From contig NC_049901.1 in assembly GCF_001411555.2 (NCBI RefSeq), forward strand, positions 38,348,964 to 38,412,963: a stretch of 64,000 nucleotides of DNA, read 5' to 3'. Of this stretch, positions 34,356-46,214 are shown one piece after another; position 1 is the first letter of the stretch, and every line of letters starts with the position of its first letter. The notes under the pieces were generated by a model, which saw nothing but the letters and a program-made list of their open reading frames with translations, had not been told where the DNA came from and ran no database searches. Origin of the DNA: Juglans regia. Lineage: Eukaryota > Streptophyta > Magnoliopsida > Fagales > Juglandaceae. A program made the translations under genes and the position numbers.

Positions 34356-35524
34356 CTATAAACACTTCTTAGATGTAGGTAGGAGAAATTGAGGGTGATG
34401 ATAGGAAAAAGAAACTCCTAATTTGAGTTTAGGAGCCTCCAGAGAGAGAGAGAGATTGTATGGATAATTCTTCCAATAACATCCCAATTACATGTCTAGG
34501 CACCTATATACACGGTGTTGTTCATAACAAACATAGCAAACATTTGACACTATTTTCATAAGAAGCTGATAGGAAAATAAGAAAAAACACAAAATGTTAG
34601 ATCTCACATATTTATGGCTCTGTAACACTATTATTATACTAATCAGCCAACATACGGACTCTTTAGTCCACATAGCAGCCTCAGTCTCCTCAGGCTCGTT
34701 TAAACTTAATACATTTGGCCCAAGCTCGCGGTCTTTTGCACCCAACTGCCTAACCCATGACTTCTCAACTTAAAGAGCCCTTGCGTACTAATTTTGCCCT
34801 AATTCCCCTTTGTCCCTTCTCTTGCCTACTTCCTCTCTATCACTTGCCATGCCTCTTCCCTGGTAAGGGCCAGTGGTGTGACATAATAGAACAGTTGTTT
34901 GGAGATTTTGGGGCTGGTTCAAACCTTCAAACGCCATTTGTTGTCTATACTCAATGTAGAATTCCCATTGGGCCACATGTCTACCCTTCAAGGCCAAGAT
35001 ATTTTTTTATGTTTCACTTCAAACGAACCTAATCTACCATAGAAATGTTTTGTCTATAAAGAAATTCATATAAGTAAACTCATAAATTGACATAATTTGA
35101 CGTGATACATCATATTGTAAAGCTATATGTATTGTAAATTAGATCTAATATATCACATGAAATCACATAAATTTATAAAATTATTTTTATGAAATCTATT
35201 TGTAACTATAGCACTTCCCTTAGAGTGAAAATATAGTTTGTAGCATTACTTATCAAGATATATATTGTAAGACATCTAGGGGAAGTGCATGGACTGTTGT
35301 TCAAGAACAGCTTTCATCCTATGTACAAGCATTCGTGCATTGCCTATGTGGTAAGACAGTTCACTTGTGCAAGTTTTTCTCTTAAATTTAGTAGAAGAGC
35401 CTTTGAATGACTGTTTTTGTAGAAATCCGTTTTCCCTTACTGTAATGTTTGGTTTATCATGAACATTTGAGAGCAAAAACACTCAATTTATGCAACGAAA
35501 AGAGACATGAAAGTTCTACCAGAA
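34356..35524. other. Unassigned; probable LTR of the gag remnant and a dispersed repeat
   Basis: If the primer-site-like motif is right, the LTR of the Gypsy gag lies somewhere in 34356-35000, but I could not fix its ends. Bases 35098-35225 repeat 62935-63083 (shared AGATCTAATATATCACATGA and AAATTATTTTTAT). A minus-strand open frame at 35276-35482 is unrecognised. Confidence 0.4.
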
Positions 35525-36065
35525 CAAGTTACAAAAAACTATTTTTTGGTAAATAAAAGTAAACTTTATTGATAGGAATAAACATAGCCCAAGTACACAG
35601 GATGTAACGCCCTGTACCCAGATGGGTTAGAAAGTTACTACCTATCATCTAAAATCATATCTTTCAAAATACAAGTATCATTTCCAAAGCCTCCAAAAGA
35701 TGAAAGCATAAATTTATCTGTTTCAACTTAATGCATAAATTCCTCCACAAAGTCATCAATATGATAATTCCAATAAACATAAATCTACGTTTCCACAATC
35801 TCTAGTAACACCAACATAATGAACAATTAATTACATAAATCCCCATAAATTATAACAAGTAGAAATATAGATTACTAAATAAAACTTCTCTATTAATCAC
35901 TGGTACCCTTAGGTGAACTTCCTATCCTCAACTAGTCTTGCTCACAATCTCTATTCCTGATCTCCATCTAAACCATCAACATCATATGAAAATATTATGA
36001 AGATAAGGGGGTGAGTTATTAACAATTCAATAAGCAAAGAACATATACTAGCATGTAAACATGAG

Positions 36066-38764
36066 CCTTTTTACAAATGTTTTATGTGTGCCCAGTTTTG
36101 CCCTCAATCTTATATCTTCCAGCAAGCTCACCCAAGATTCTTCTCTTTGCATCATTTTTCTTGAAAAATTTTGCTTCATACAGGACCTATCTTCATGGAT
36201 GACGATTGGTCTTGCTGAAGTTTCCAATGGCCTCTATTTCCTCAGACCTCAACCCCCTTCCTGTCATGCTGTTCAAGGCCTTCCATCAAACACAGAAACT
36301 TCCAGTTAGCACACCAATAATGAAGACTCAAACTCTAGTCAACCAAAAAACTTTGATCTATGGCATTTTAGACTAGGTCATATATCCCATCAAAGGATGA
36401 ATGTGATTCGATCTCATGTTCCAAATGTTAAAATGTAATAGTGATATGCAATGCACAATTTGTCATTTGGCTAAACAAAAGAGGAAACCTTTCCATTTGA
36501 GCTCCATTTCCACATCTACTCCTTTTGAACTAATTCACTGTGACATTTGGGGGCCATACTCACATCCTTCCATTCAAGGCCATCAATACTTTCTAACCAT
36601 TGTGGATGACAAAACTCGAGTCACTTGGGTATACCTAATGAAGTTCAAATCTGAAATAAGAAATATCCTACATAATTTCATTCACATGATTAAAAATCAA
36701 TTCGATGCCAAAATTAAGCAAGTGAGGACTGACAATGGTCTAGAATTTCAAATGATAGACTTATATAATTCACAAGGCATTTTACACCAAAGAAGGTGCA
36801 TCTACACTCCTCAACAAAATGGGGTGGTGGACAGGAAGCATCAACATCTTCTCTCCATTGCCAGAGCCCTTCTTTTTCAAGCTTCCCTTCCACTCAAATT
36901 TTGGGGAGATGCTGTGTTGACTACAGCACACATCATCAATAGAATTCCTACACCTGTCCTCAACAATAAGTCCCCTTATGAAACCCTCTTCTCATCTATT
37001 CCCTCATATTCTCACTTAAAGGTCTTTGGATGTTTATGCTTTGCATCCACTGTCAAGAACCATAGAAGTAAGCTGGATCCTCGAGCAAGAAAATGTATTT
37101 TCATAGGTTACTCACTTGATTTTGGAATCAAATGATACAAAGTTTATGATCTTGAAGATCACTCTTGTTTTGTCTCAAGGGATATGATTTTTTAGGAGTC
37201 ATTTTTCCCTTTTCAACATCAAATTTTGGATACCACCCCACCAACTCAAAACCTAGTCCTTCCAATACCTATACAAGAATCCATCTCCTCCCCCTTCACA
37301 TCCCAACATTTCACTCCCTCAACCCCTACTAAAAACAGCACCACTAAGTTTACCTCACAAAATGATGAACACAACCTGCCTCCACCCTCCTCACCTTACA
37401 CACAATCACCTGCCTTAGCTACTACTCGCAATTGGCACCTTTATCAATTAGATGTGCACAATGCCTTCCTTCATGGAAAATTGGATAGGGAAATATATAT
37501 GGAATTGCCTCCTGGTTATCACAGTAAGGGGGAGTCCACCTCCAAGGAAAATCCACTTGTGCCAAAGAAAATACTGCCTAGAGATCTTAGAGGATGCAGG
37601 GCTTCTTGGGTGCAAAACAGCAAGCACACCAATTGAAACAAATCACAAACTTTCACACTCAGCTTCAGATTCACTAAATGATCCCTCAAGCTATAGAAGG
37701 CTTGTGGGAAGACTGATTTACCTCACCATAACCAGACCTGACATCACTTATGCAGTAGGCATACTCAGTCAATTTATGGACAGACCAAGTGAGGTGCACA
37801 TGCAAGCTGCCCATTGAATTTTGAGGTATGTGAAAGGGTCAATAGGGCAAGGTATACTCTTCTCCTCTCAATGTGATCTACACCTCAAGACCTTTAGTTA
37901 CTCAGATTGGGCAGCCTGCCCAGAAACAAGGAGATCCATAACAGGTTTCTGTGTCTTCATTGGTAATTCCTTTGTTAGTTGGAAATCAAAGAAACAAGCA
38001 ACTGTCTCACGCTCTTCTGCAGAAGAAGCAGAATATAGAGCACTAGCTCACACAAGTATGGTTAATTTCCTTATTAAAATATTTTAACATTATGCATACC
38101 AAGCTTGCCACCCTATATTGTGATAACCAGTATACTTTGCACATAACCAAGAACCCAGTTTTCCATGAAAGGACCAAACACATCGAGCTAGATTGTCATT
38201 TTGTTAGAGAAAAAGTGTTGGCCAAGGTTATCACTCATTTACATGTTGCTTCAAGGTTTCAACTTGCAAACATTTTTACTAAGGCACTGAGCACTGCAAA
38301 TTTTCAGTTTCTATTGTCCAAGATGAGCATCTTAAATATCTATGCCCATCTTGAGGGGGTGTCACAAAACTCGAATGTCCTAAGCTCCATGGAGAAGGAA
38401 TGCAACCCTATTGTTGCTACAAAAGGCTACTCTATCAACACTGCAAAAACTGGACCAGCAGCCACCATGATAAAGCAAGAGGAACCTGCAGCATGCCTTT
38501 GGTGCCAGAATGTTCAAGCTGCTGCTCTACCATTTATGTACATTTTGCAAAACTGATTGTATACTAGAAATAGAAACTTATTTGTCTTTTTCCTCCATCC
38601 TTAATCTTTGTACCCATATGGTTTGTGCAATATATAAAGGGACAGTGTGTAATGCAGAATATCGATTAATGAAAAGTGTCAAAATATATATATTTTTTTT
38701 TGGCCTTAGTTGCTCTCTTGATTTCCTTTCTCATTTTCTCTTCTCTCAAGTTGCAATTCTAACA
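36066..38764 (+). mobile_element. 5'-truncated Copia: integrase, partial RT, RNase H, 3' LTR
   Basis: Plus strand. Pre-integrase: DLWHFRLGHISHQRMN. Zinc-binding CTICHLAKQK and integrase core 36416-37135: LIHCDIWGPYS, FLTIVDDKTRVTWVYLMKF, VRTDNGLEF, TPQQNGVVDRKHQH, where the expected catalytic Glu is Asp. Reverse transcriptase keeps only [20 protein letters not shown] and the C-terminal YRRLVGRLIYLTITRPDITY; the part with the catalytic YVDD is deleted between about 37540 and 37560. RNase [74 protein letters not shown] 38360-38764 follows CTTGAGGGGG. The 5' LTR and gag are missing. Confidence 0.88.
38360..38764 (+). repeat. 3' LTR of the truncated Copia
   Basis: Begins TGTCACAAAACTCGAATG right after the polypurine tract TTGAGGGGG and ends TTGCAATTCTAACA. 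A TATATAAAGGGACAG box at about 38631 would be its own promoter. Confidence 0.75.
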
Positions 38765-41338
38765 GTCTTCGAGTTCGGCAATGGGCGCGTCGACAGCAAA
38801 ATCTCGAGCACCAGCCTAGTGCATGACAGGAAAGCCAACTGAGAACGACCGGCGTGAAGTTTGTTAATTGATTTTTATAAGAAATGGAAACTAGTCGAAG
38901 AGGCATGGGAGAGTTAGGATTTTGAGGAGGAGAAAGTCACGGAAGAAAAAAGAAACTGCTAGGGGAGTGAGGGTTTGCATAAAGGGAGAGGGGTTATGGG
39001 AAAGAGGGAGATTCAGAGAGGGGGAGAGAGAAGCCATCAAGGAAGAAAACCAAAAGAGGTAGAACACATTCCTGAAAGAAACAACAGCGTGTCCTCCACG
39101 GTTGGGCTCCTCGTGGGCCTAGGCTTGGCTCATGGGGTTTGAGGCCCTGGGTACTACATAGGAAATATACATAGAAAATGCCTAAGTACCACTAAGCGCT
39201 AGTGAGGGATACAAACAAATCATGAAAACTATCCTCATTGCAACTAATGACCAAAGCCCAAAAAATAAATTACTATTAAAGAATTTTTTCAGCTTATCCA
39301 AGGAAAGCTCCTAGTCTTTAAAACACCCATTATTCCTCTCCATCCACAGCGACAATGTGAGCATTTCCCCTAATACCTTTCCAGCACATAAAAATACCCA
39401 TAACTCTTCCAAGTATAACCCATGCCACACCAGTCCAATTACAGATCTCATTCCACAAGAACCAAGCCACCTCACAATGTAACAAAAGATGATCCACAGA
39501 TTCTTCATTTTTCTTACACAAGAAACATCAATCCATAATGATGAGACCATGTTTTCTGAAATTATCAATGGTGAGCAATCTCCCAAGAGACACAATCCAT
39601 ACAAAGAAAGCAATCTTTGGAGGGAATTTATACGTCCAAATAACCTTCCAAGGAAAACAATGATTATTAGGGAATCTCGAGAGAGCCTTATAATAGGAAC
39701 AAACCGAGAACCTATTACTCCCAAAAAGAATCGAAATCATCCTATCCCCCGCCACATTACCGTTACCGAACGACATAGCATATAAGGAATCGAAAAATTC
39801 AACAAATATTCCAATTTCCCGATCATGACGCACTCTAAAAGAACTGACATTCTATGGAGAGAACCATTAGAACACACCAACAAATCATACACCACAGCCT
39901 CTTTATCACTAGAAATCAGGTAAAGAGACTGAAAAAAATATACTTAAGAGCCTTTGCACCACACCAAACATCGTGCTAAAAGTAAACACCATGACCATTT
40001 CCAACCGCCAACCTAAAAAAGTTGGAGAACCGATCCCATTCGGAATGAATATATTACTACAAACCTACATCATATGATCCCCAATTTCATTAGAACACCA
40101 ACCCCCCCCCCCCCCCTCAAGCTCTCGTATTTGGAATCTATAACAACTCTCCACAAGTCTTCCCTTTCCCGATGATATCTCCACAACCATTTTCCCAAAA
40201 GGGTTTTAATGAAGGTTCTCAAGTTGCACATCCCCAAACCACCACAAGCTACCGGAGAACATATTTTATCCCAACCAAGAAGATGAAATTTGGCTTCCTC
40301 CCCAGTACCTCCCCATGGGAAACTACGAAAAGTTTTCTCAATACGAGATACCACACCTGTAGGTGGAAATAAAGATAGAAAATATGTAGGTAGGTTGGAT
40401 AAAGTGCTTTTGATAAGATTTAAATCTACTGCCCTTTGACAAATAAATTCTTTTCCATCCTAAGAACCTTTTATCAATCTTTTCTAATACACCTTAGTTT
40501 CCAGATAGAGTTCATCTTGAAAGCAACCCCCAATGGAAGACCAGATATTTCATGGGTGGCGATGATACCTTACAACCCAAGATGTTTGCCAATCCCTAAA
40601 CATTCCCACATGAACCATTTCAGACTTCAAAAGATTCATCTTCAAGCCCGCAATAACTTCAAAACAAAGCAAAAGAGCCCTCAAATATTGAATATGACCA
40701 AGGTCTAGCTCATAAAAAAGTAAGGCTTCATTAGCAAATAGAAGATAAGAAATATTAACACCTCCCATGGAAAAACTAGCAAGAAGACCTCCATCAACAA
40801 CAGCACTCAACATGAGACTAAGTACATCCATCACAATGAAAAACAGAAAATGAGAAAGAGGATCTCCTTGTCTTAATCCCCTAGAGATGCGAGAAAAACT
40901 CTTTGGTGCACCATTCACCAAAACCGAAAAATGAATAGTAGATATACAATGCCTAATCCATTAAATCTGTCTTTCTCGAAAGCCACAACTCCTATGTAAG
41001 TAACACAAAAAGTCTCAGTTGACATGATCATACGCATTCCCCATGTCTAATTTGCAAAGGATCCTAAGTGTTCCCACCATGATTCTACTATCCAAACATT
41101 CATTAGCAATTAGAACTGAATCTAAGATTTGTCTTCCCTTCACAAAAGCATTATGAGGTTTTGATATAACGCTACTCATAATGACAGTCAATCGGTTAGC
41201 AAGAACCTTAGCAAGTATCTTGTACACCCCATTAACAAGGCTAATGGGTCAAAAATTCTTCACCTCCCTGCCCCCGCTTTCTTAGGAATAAGGGCAATAA
41301 AAGGCACATTAAGGTTTTTTTTTCAAAATTTTCAAAAA

Positions 41339-42139
41339 GAGTAATTCTTATTGCAGTCCACAGTTGGAGGACTGCTTTGCAGGCCTAAATGAAACGCAGT
41401 GTTTCATCAGTCTCTTTCTTCCTAAAGAGAGAAAAACCTTCCTTCACACTCCCTCAAATCTCTCTCTGTGAGAAGTCAAAATCCACCTCGTGCAACTGCC
41501 GTGGTAACTGCATGCTATGCCAATTATGTTTTTGTTAAAACTTTTTTTCTCAGTAAAACACATATCCTGCTCATCTTGTTGATGAATGGCTACAACCAAA
41601 AGTCTTTAATTTTTCGATGAAAAACTTGCTATACATTCAGGGACTACATTGTACCTCTCAGGTCAAGTTTTTTTCATTCTCTTTCTTTTGCTTGAGTCAC
41701 AAATGCTTTGCATGAGTTACAAATGAGTAAATGAGAAATATGCACTCTACTTGTTTGTAAAAATTTGTGAAGGGTTCCATACCATTCCATACCCATTCGT
41801 GATGTCATCTAGAAAAAGTTTAGCCAGCCCAAAGTCTCCATCTTTTGGGTTAAATTCTTTGTCCAGAAGTACATTACTAGCTTTAATTTCTTTTATAGTG
41901 GAAAAAGAGTAAGAAGATGCAAAGGAGGTGGAGTTGGGTGAGATAAGAAAGAGTTGGAGGGTGAGAGAGAGAGCTATTGGAGAGATATGAGAATTCTATC
42001 GTTGGAGGGAAGAAGAATCACTGGAGGTAAAATATTTAAGGACATTTTTGACATTTCAAACCAATTTGAGGAATAAATGACCAAAAGCCCATTCATCTGC
42101 GCGCAGGCCCCCCAACTTGGACTGTACCTAGCAATGCCC
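41339..42139. mobile_element. Mutator-like element carrying a receptor-kinase fragment (Pack-MULE)
   Basis: Termini GAGTAATTCTTATTGCAGTC and, in reverse complement, GGGCATTGCTAGGTACAGTC, pairing over about 35 bases with several mismatches. A perfect 9-bp duplication TTTCAAAAA (41330-41338, 42140-42148) is diagnostic of Mutator insertions. No transposase. On the minus strand, about 41900-41775, it encodes IKEIKASNVLLDKEFN and GDFGLAKLF, subdomains VIb-VII of a plant receptor-like kinase (HRDIKxxNVLLD and DFG) with the HRD His and Asp changed. Confidence 0.82.
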
Positions 42140-43031
42140 TTTCAAAAAATTAAAATTCGTAAAAGACCTTTATAATATCCTCACCCACATTCCAACAATC
42201 ATGATAGAAAGCCATAGAGAACACATCTGGATCCGATTCTTTATCCTTAGCCATCCCACCAATCACCTGAAAAGCTACACTCTCCTCTAAAGGTCTCTCC
42301 AACCAAATAGATCTTGACTAATTGATAATGTCGAAGGACAAACCACAAGTTTGGGACTCCAAGAAAAATTTTCTGTTAAGAGATCTTCATAGAAGTTGAC
42401 AATATACCCCTTAATAACATCGTAATCTGACAAACCTATCCATTAAACAGAAGCATTTCAATCGCATTATTCATTCAATGAGAAATAGCCACCCAATGGA
42501 AAAAATTAGTACATCTATCCCCTTCTTTCAACCAATGGGCTCTCGATTTCTCTATACACAATATTTCTTCCATTAGAAGCACCTTTTCAAGCTCCATTGT
42601 GCTAGAAGATTTCATGCAAGATTCCTCCTCAAAAAGAGGAGCACACACCTCCCTATCTTCCAAAATTTTTAGGTCTTCGAAAAGGGACTATTTTGAGCAA
42701 TCAATATGTCTAAAGATATCTGCATTCCTCATCTTTAAACCCCACTCCAATGCTTTGAGTTTCCCAGCCAAAATAAAACTTGGCAAACCCTTTAAATGAA
42801 ACGAGGACCACCACAACTTACCTTTCTCAACAAAACCTTCAACTTTCAGTGAAATATTTTCAAACTTAAAATATATCTTACCCTCATGAATGTCCCCACA
42901 ATCCAGGACGATAGGAAAATGGTCCGAACATGTCCTAGCTAATCTCTTCTAGAGCAAAATAGAGTAGTGAGCCTCCCAAAATGGAGACATCAAAAATATG
43001 TCCAAACAGGACCAAGCACGATTATTGGACC

Positions 43032-43803
43032 TAGGGGTGTAACTAGTCCGGTTTTGAACATTTTTTAGAACCGAACCTATATACATCAGTTTTAAAAATT
43101 TAAGAATTGATACCAGTTCAATTCATCATTGAAACCGAAACTTTCAATTTTTCCAGTTTCGGTCCGGTCCAAGTTTACGGATTATTTATATTAGTAATTA
43201 TATGATATTTACATATACTAAACAATTAATCTATTTATATTATAGTATAAATACATTATTTTATAATAATTGACACAAACTAGTATAGTATTGAATTTAA
43301 ATATAGTCTATATAAGTTCTATAGTTTTTATACGAGTATATATAATTAAGTTTGTAAAAATTTATTTGAAAAAAAAAATAATATATATTATAATTTATTA
43401 TGCCAAAAATGTGTTTATCCTTTATATATATAAATATATATATATCAAAAGTAAGTTTATATTAATAACTTAATATTAATGTTCATGTTTAAGATTAAAA
43501 TTTTGCATTATATTAATTTTATGTTATAAGATTAATAGAGATGAATAATAACATTATAATTTTATTTTATATTAATTAGCAATTTGGTATATAATATCTA
43601 TAATATAATATAAAAAATTATATATATATATATATAGTTGTCCAGATTGATTCAAGCCGGTTTTCAAAATGTGAAAATGGGTACTGAACCGGTTTTTGTT
43701 TTTAGAAACCAAATCTGGACCGAACTAGTTACAAACAAGACCAAACTGGTTCGGTTCGATTCAATCGGTCCGACCAGATTTTCATTTTATTATTACAGTC
43801 CTA
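43032..43803. mobile_element. hAT-like element nested in the LINE endonuclease
   Basis: Left end TAGGGGTGTAACTAGTCCGG; right end in reverse complement TAGGACTGTAATAATAAAAT. Flanks ATTGGACC (43024-43031) and ATTGGATC (43804-43811) match 7 of 8. Words GGTTCGGTTCGATT and CGGTCCG occur inside the ends; AT-rich centre. Removing it and one duplication rejoins the LINE reading ..DLVDLPLLGG.. to ..NNRAWSCLDIFLMS... Confidence 0.85.
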
Positions 43804-43943
43804 ATTGGATCAAGTATGCGTCCCACCAAGAAGTGGTAGATCCACCAAATCTATATGGAAGATGAATTCAAAAAATTCGTTCATTACTCAACTTTGCCTG
43901 GCTTCTCCCAATCTTTTACTAATGAATCGAGTGATATTCAAAT

Positions 43944-44509
43944 CAATGTTTTCAAATTTCGTTTTGGTGATCATTCCGGTTTAATTACTGGAACGAAATA
44001 TTTCAGTATCAGTACATTTTAGTGTATCGTTTTGAAATTAATAATAGTATATATTTATATGTATATATTTATATGGAAGAATTGACTATTTATAAAATGA
44101 ATATACGTTGAAAAAATCATAAACTTGAGTTGAGACATAAAAAAAAAAAAAAAAGAATAGATAAATTCTTAAAAATAATGATATTTAAAAAAAAAGAATG
44201 ATGGGACATATTTAAAGTTACAAAAAATTAACATTATATCAATATCTTTTATATTCTAGAATTAATTAAATACCATCTAGATTTAAAATTTACAAAAATG
44301 TCATACAAGCACAAGAAAATTACAAAACTGCCATTAAAAGAGTCTGAAACTAAATAGGGATCGAAATGGCCGAAACGGACCAAAACAAACCAGAATTTAG
44401 AGCGAAATAGAATGAAGAGGTATAGTATACTGGATACTACAATTAGTCTACACCAGAACGGAGAATTCCGACCGAAAATGGCCGAAATGGAACATGATTT
44501 AAAACTATG
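43944..44509. mobile_element. hAT-like element nested at the LINE GGDFN codons
   Basis: Left end CAATGTTTTCAAATTTCG; right end in reverse complement CATAGTTTTAAATCATG. Flanks ATTCAAAT (43936-43943) and ATTGAAAT (44510-44517) match 7 of 8. Subterminal words CGTTTTGG, CCGAAATGG and GGCCGAAACGGACC. These termini differ from the TAGGGGTG type, so this is a separate family with the same insertion chemistry. Confidence 0.8.
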
Positions 44510-45242
44510 ATTGAAATCACCACCAATGCACCAAGGTAAGTTCCACCAGCTGCCCAAACTAGCAAGCTCATCCCATAAATCCTTCCTTTTACTGTCCACA
44601 TTTGGCCCATACACCCCAACTAAAATCATCCACCATATTCTTAAAAGAACATGACACCGTAAAGTTTCCAATGCACTCCTCGATAGAATCAATCACCCTC
44701 TTATCCCACATAATAAGAATACTTCTGGATGCACTATTGGAGGGAAGGTAAACCCAACTCACAAACGAACAACCCCATAAACTGGTAATAATGATACAAT
44801 CATTCTTAATCCAAAGATGCTTATTGGGATCATTATGTTCTCGAATATTCCAAGAAATGATTTTAGACTTAATGGGAAAAAACATCATTTCCCTTAGATC
44901 TACCTCTATTAGCTCTTCCCTCGTGGCTATCATAATTAATCAAACAAGTGAGTGGCTTAAGTTCCAGATTCTTTCAAGAAAAAGATTTAGGAAAAAAAGA
45001 ACGACTCTCCTTAATAGGAATGAGTAGTGCCCTAAATTGCTCCTCAAACCCCTCACAAGAAATCTCCACACAGTCCTAAGTTTCCTTCACTTTCTAAATC
45101 ACCCCATCCTAGGATGAACCTCCCGTAGCTATCAAAGGAGATAAGGTGCATAGCAGAGCTGGATCCACCTCCTCCTCCCTATACACCAGTTGAAGGTTAC
45201 GACCAACCTCCATAGTTTCAGTCAGGATATAAAAAGACTTAA

Positions 45243-45385
45243 GTTGCGTTTGGGTAGTGAGATGATCTTAGATATTTTGTGAATAGTAGTAAAAATGTAA
45301 TGATAGAATATTGAATAGTAGTTAAAAGTATGTGAAAAGTAATAATAAAATAATGAACAGAATACTCCACTATCCAAACTAGCCC
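45243..45385. mobile_element. Tourist-like MITE with TAA duplication
   Basis: Left GTTGCGTTTGGGTAGTGAGA; right in reverse complement GGGCTAGTTTGGATAGTGGA. TAA flanks both ends (45240-45242, 45386-45388). 143 bases, no coding. Best-defined member of the family also seen at 1716, 2609, 51237 and 61969. Confidence 0.8.
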
Positions 45386-46054
45386 TAAGACTTCTCCCCA
45401 CAAAACCCCAGACCACTCTCGACACCAACCTCTTCCCCTCGATTAGTTGAAATTCCCCTGAATCAACACAATAGCCACTATACCATTCGGAACAACAAAG
45501 TAAAGAAGCTCCCCACAACCTGATATCGAAATATCCTCCACGGAACAGCCACAAACAATAGCCTAACAGTGATGACAGAAGCATCACTAACCAAAGAAAA
45601 CAGGGAAGATCAGCTTTGACACCCATGAAAACATGAGACACCATAGGCACAATTGTTGTCTCCTCCACTTGTGATACATTCGAAAGCCTAGAACAAGGGG
45701 AGGGACAGAGAGAGAGAGACACTCACTGCAAACCCTTGACATATGAGACTAGAGGCAACAACAAGATAGTATCCTTCTCGACCAATAAGGTCCGATGCAC
45801 AGATCTTTGCAAAAATTCCCCTTCTTCACTTTCTGGCAAAATTTTCGGTGTTGGCACTCTAACCGAGAGGTCACCTAACACTAACGACAAAGACAAATTT
45901 TGTAGCAAAAATTCTCCTCATTCACTTTCCGACACCGGCGCACCAACTGAGAGGTCGCTTAATACCAACGATGAAGTCTGTACTGGACTAGATGTTGGCT
46001 GGTCTACGGCCGGCATTGCAGTGAATGGTGAAGGAGCCAATCCCAAAATGAAAA

Positions 46055-46214
46055 ATGATAATCACAATATTTTTCACAACATATTTCACAATTTAGTTTT
46101 GAAATGAGGAATATTATTGTAAAATGCCTTATAAAAATAACACCACTTTATAAAAATACTTTCATTTTTACATCATGTGTTGTGAAAAGTGTTGTAAAAT
46201 GTGTTGTGTATCAT
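46055..46214. mobile_element. MITE with ATGATAMACAACA ends
   Basis: Left ATGATAATCACAATATTTTT, right in reverse complement ATGATACACAACACATTTTA; CACAACA words recur in both arms. Inserted in LINE ORF1. The tip matches the fold-back element at 5771..6052. Confidence 0.65.

Larger units (their letters stand above)
35603..39158 (+). mobile_element. Third Gypsy solo LTR copy, interrupted by a Copia element
   Basis: Starts TGTAACGCCCTGTACCC and ends AGGCCCTGGGTACTACA, with near-duplication CAGGA (35598-35602) and TAGGA (39159-39163). The first 460 bases parallel the LTR at 26882 (AACATATACTAGCATGTAAA near 36045), and the GA-rich last 400 parallel its end. The middle is replaced by a truncated Copia. 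It splits the LINE 3' UTR: TACATATTTCC-like LINE sequence at 39164 continues at 35602. Confidence 0.78.
39300..44890 (-). pseudogene. LINE ORF2: endonuclease, reverse transcriptase, zinc-binding C-terminus
   Basis: Endonuclease starts about 44880: [56 protein letters not shown], catalytic GGDFN at about 44523. After the nested elements: RLGEARQ, ARTCSDHFPIVLDCG about 42900-42960 and [91 protein letters not shown], and LLFANEALLF where active copies have FADD, so the catalytic Asp pair is lost. The C-terminus has [37 protein letters not shown] and ESVDHLLLHCEVAWFLWNE (zf-RVT type). Multiple stops. A run of C at about 40101-40117 lies inside it. Confidence 0.88.
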
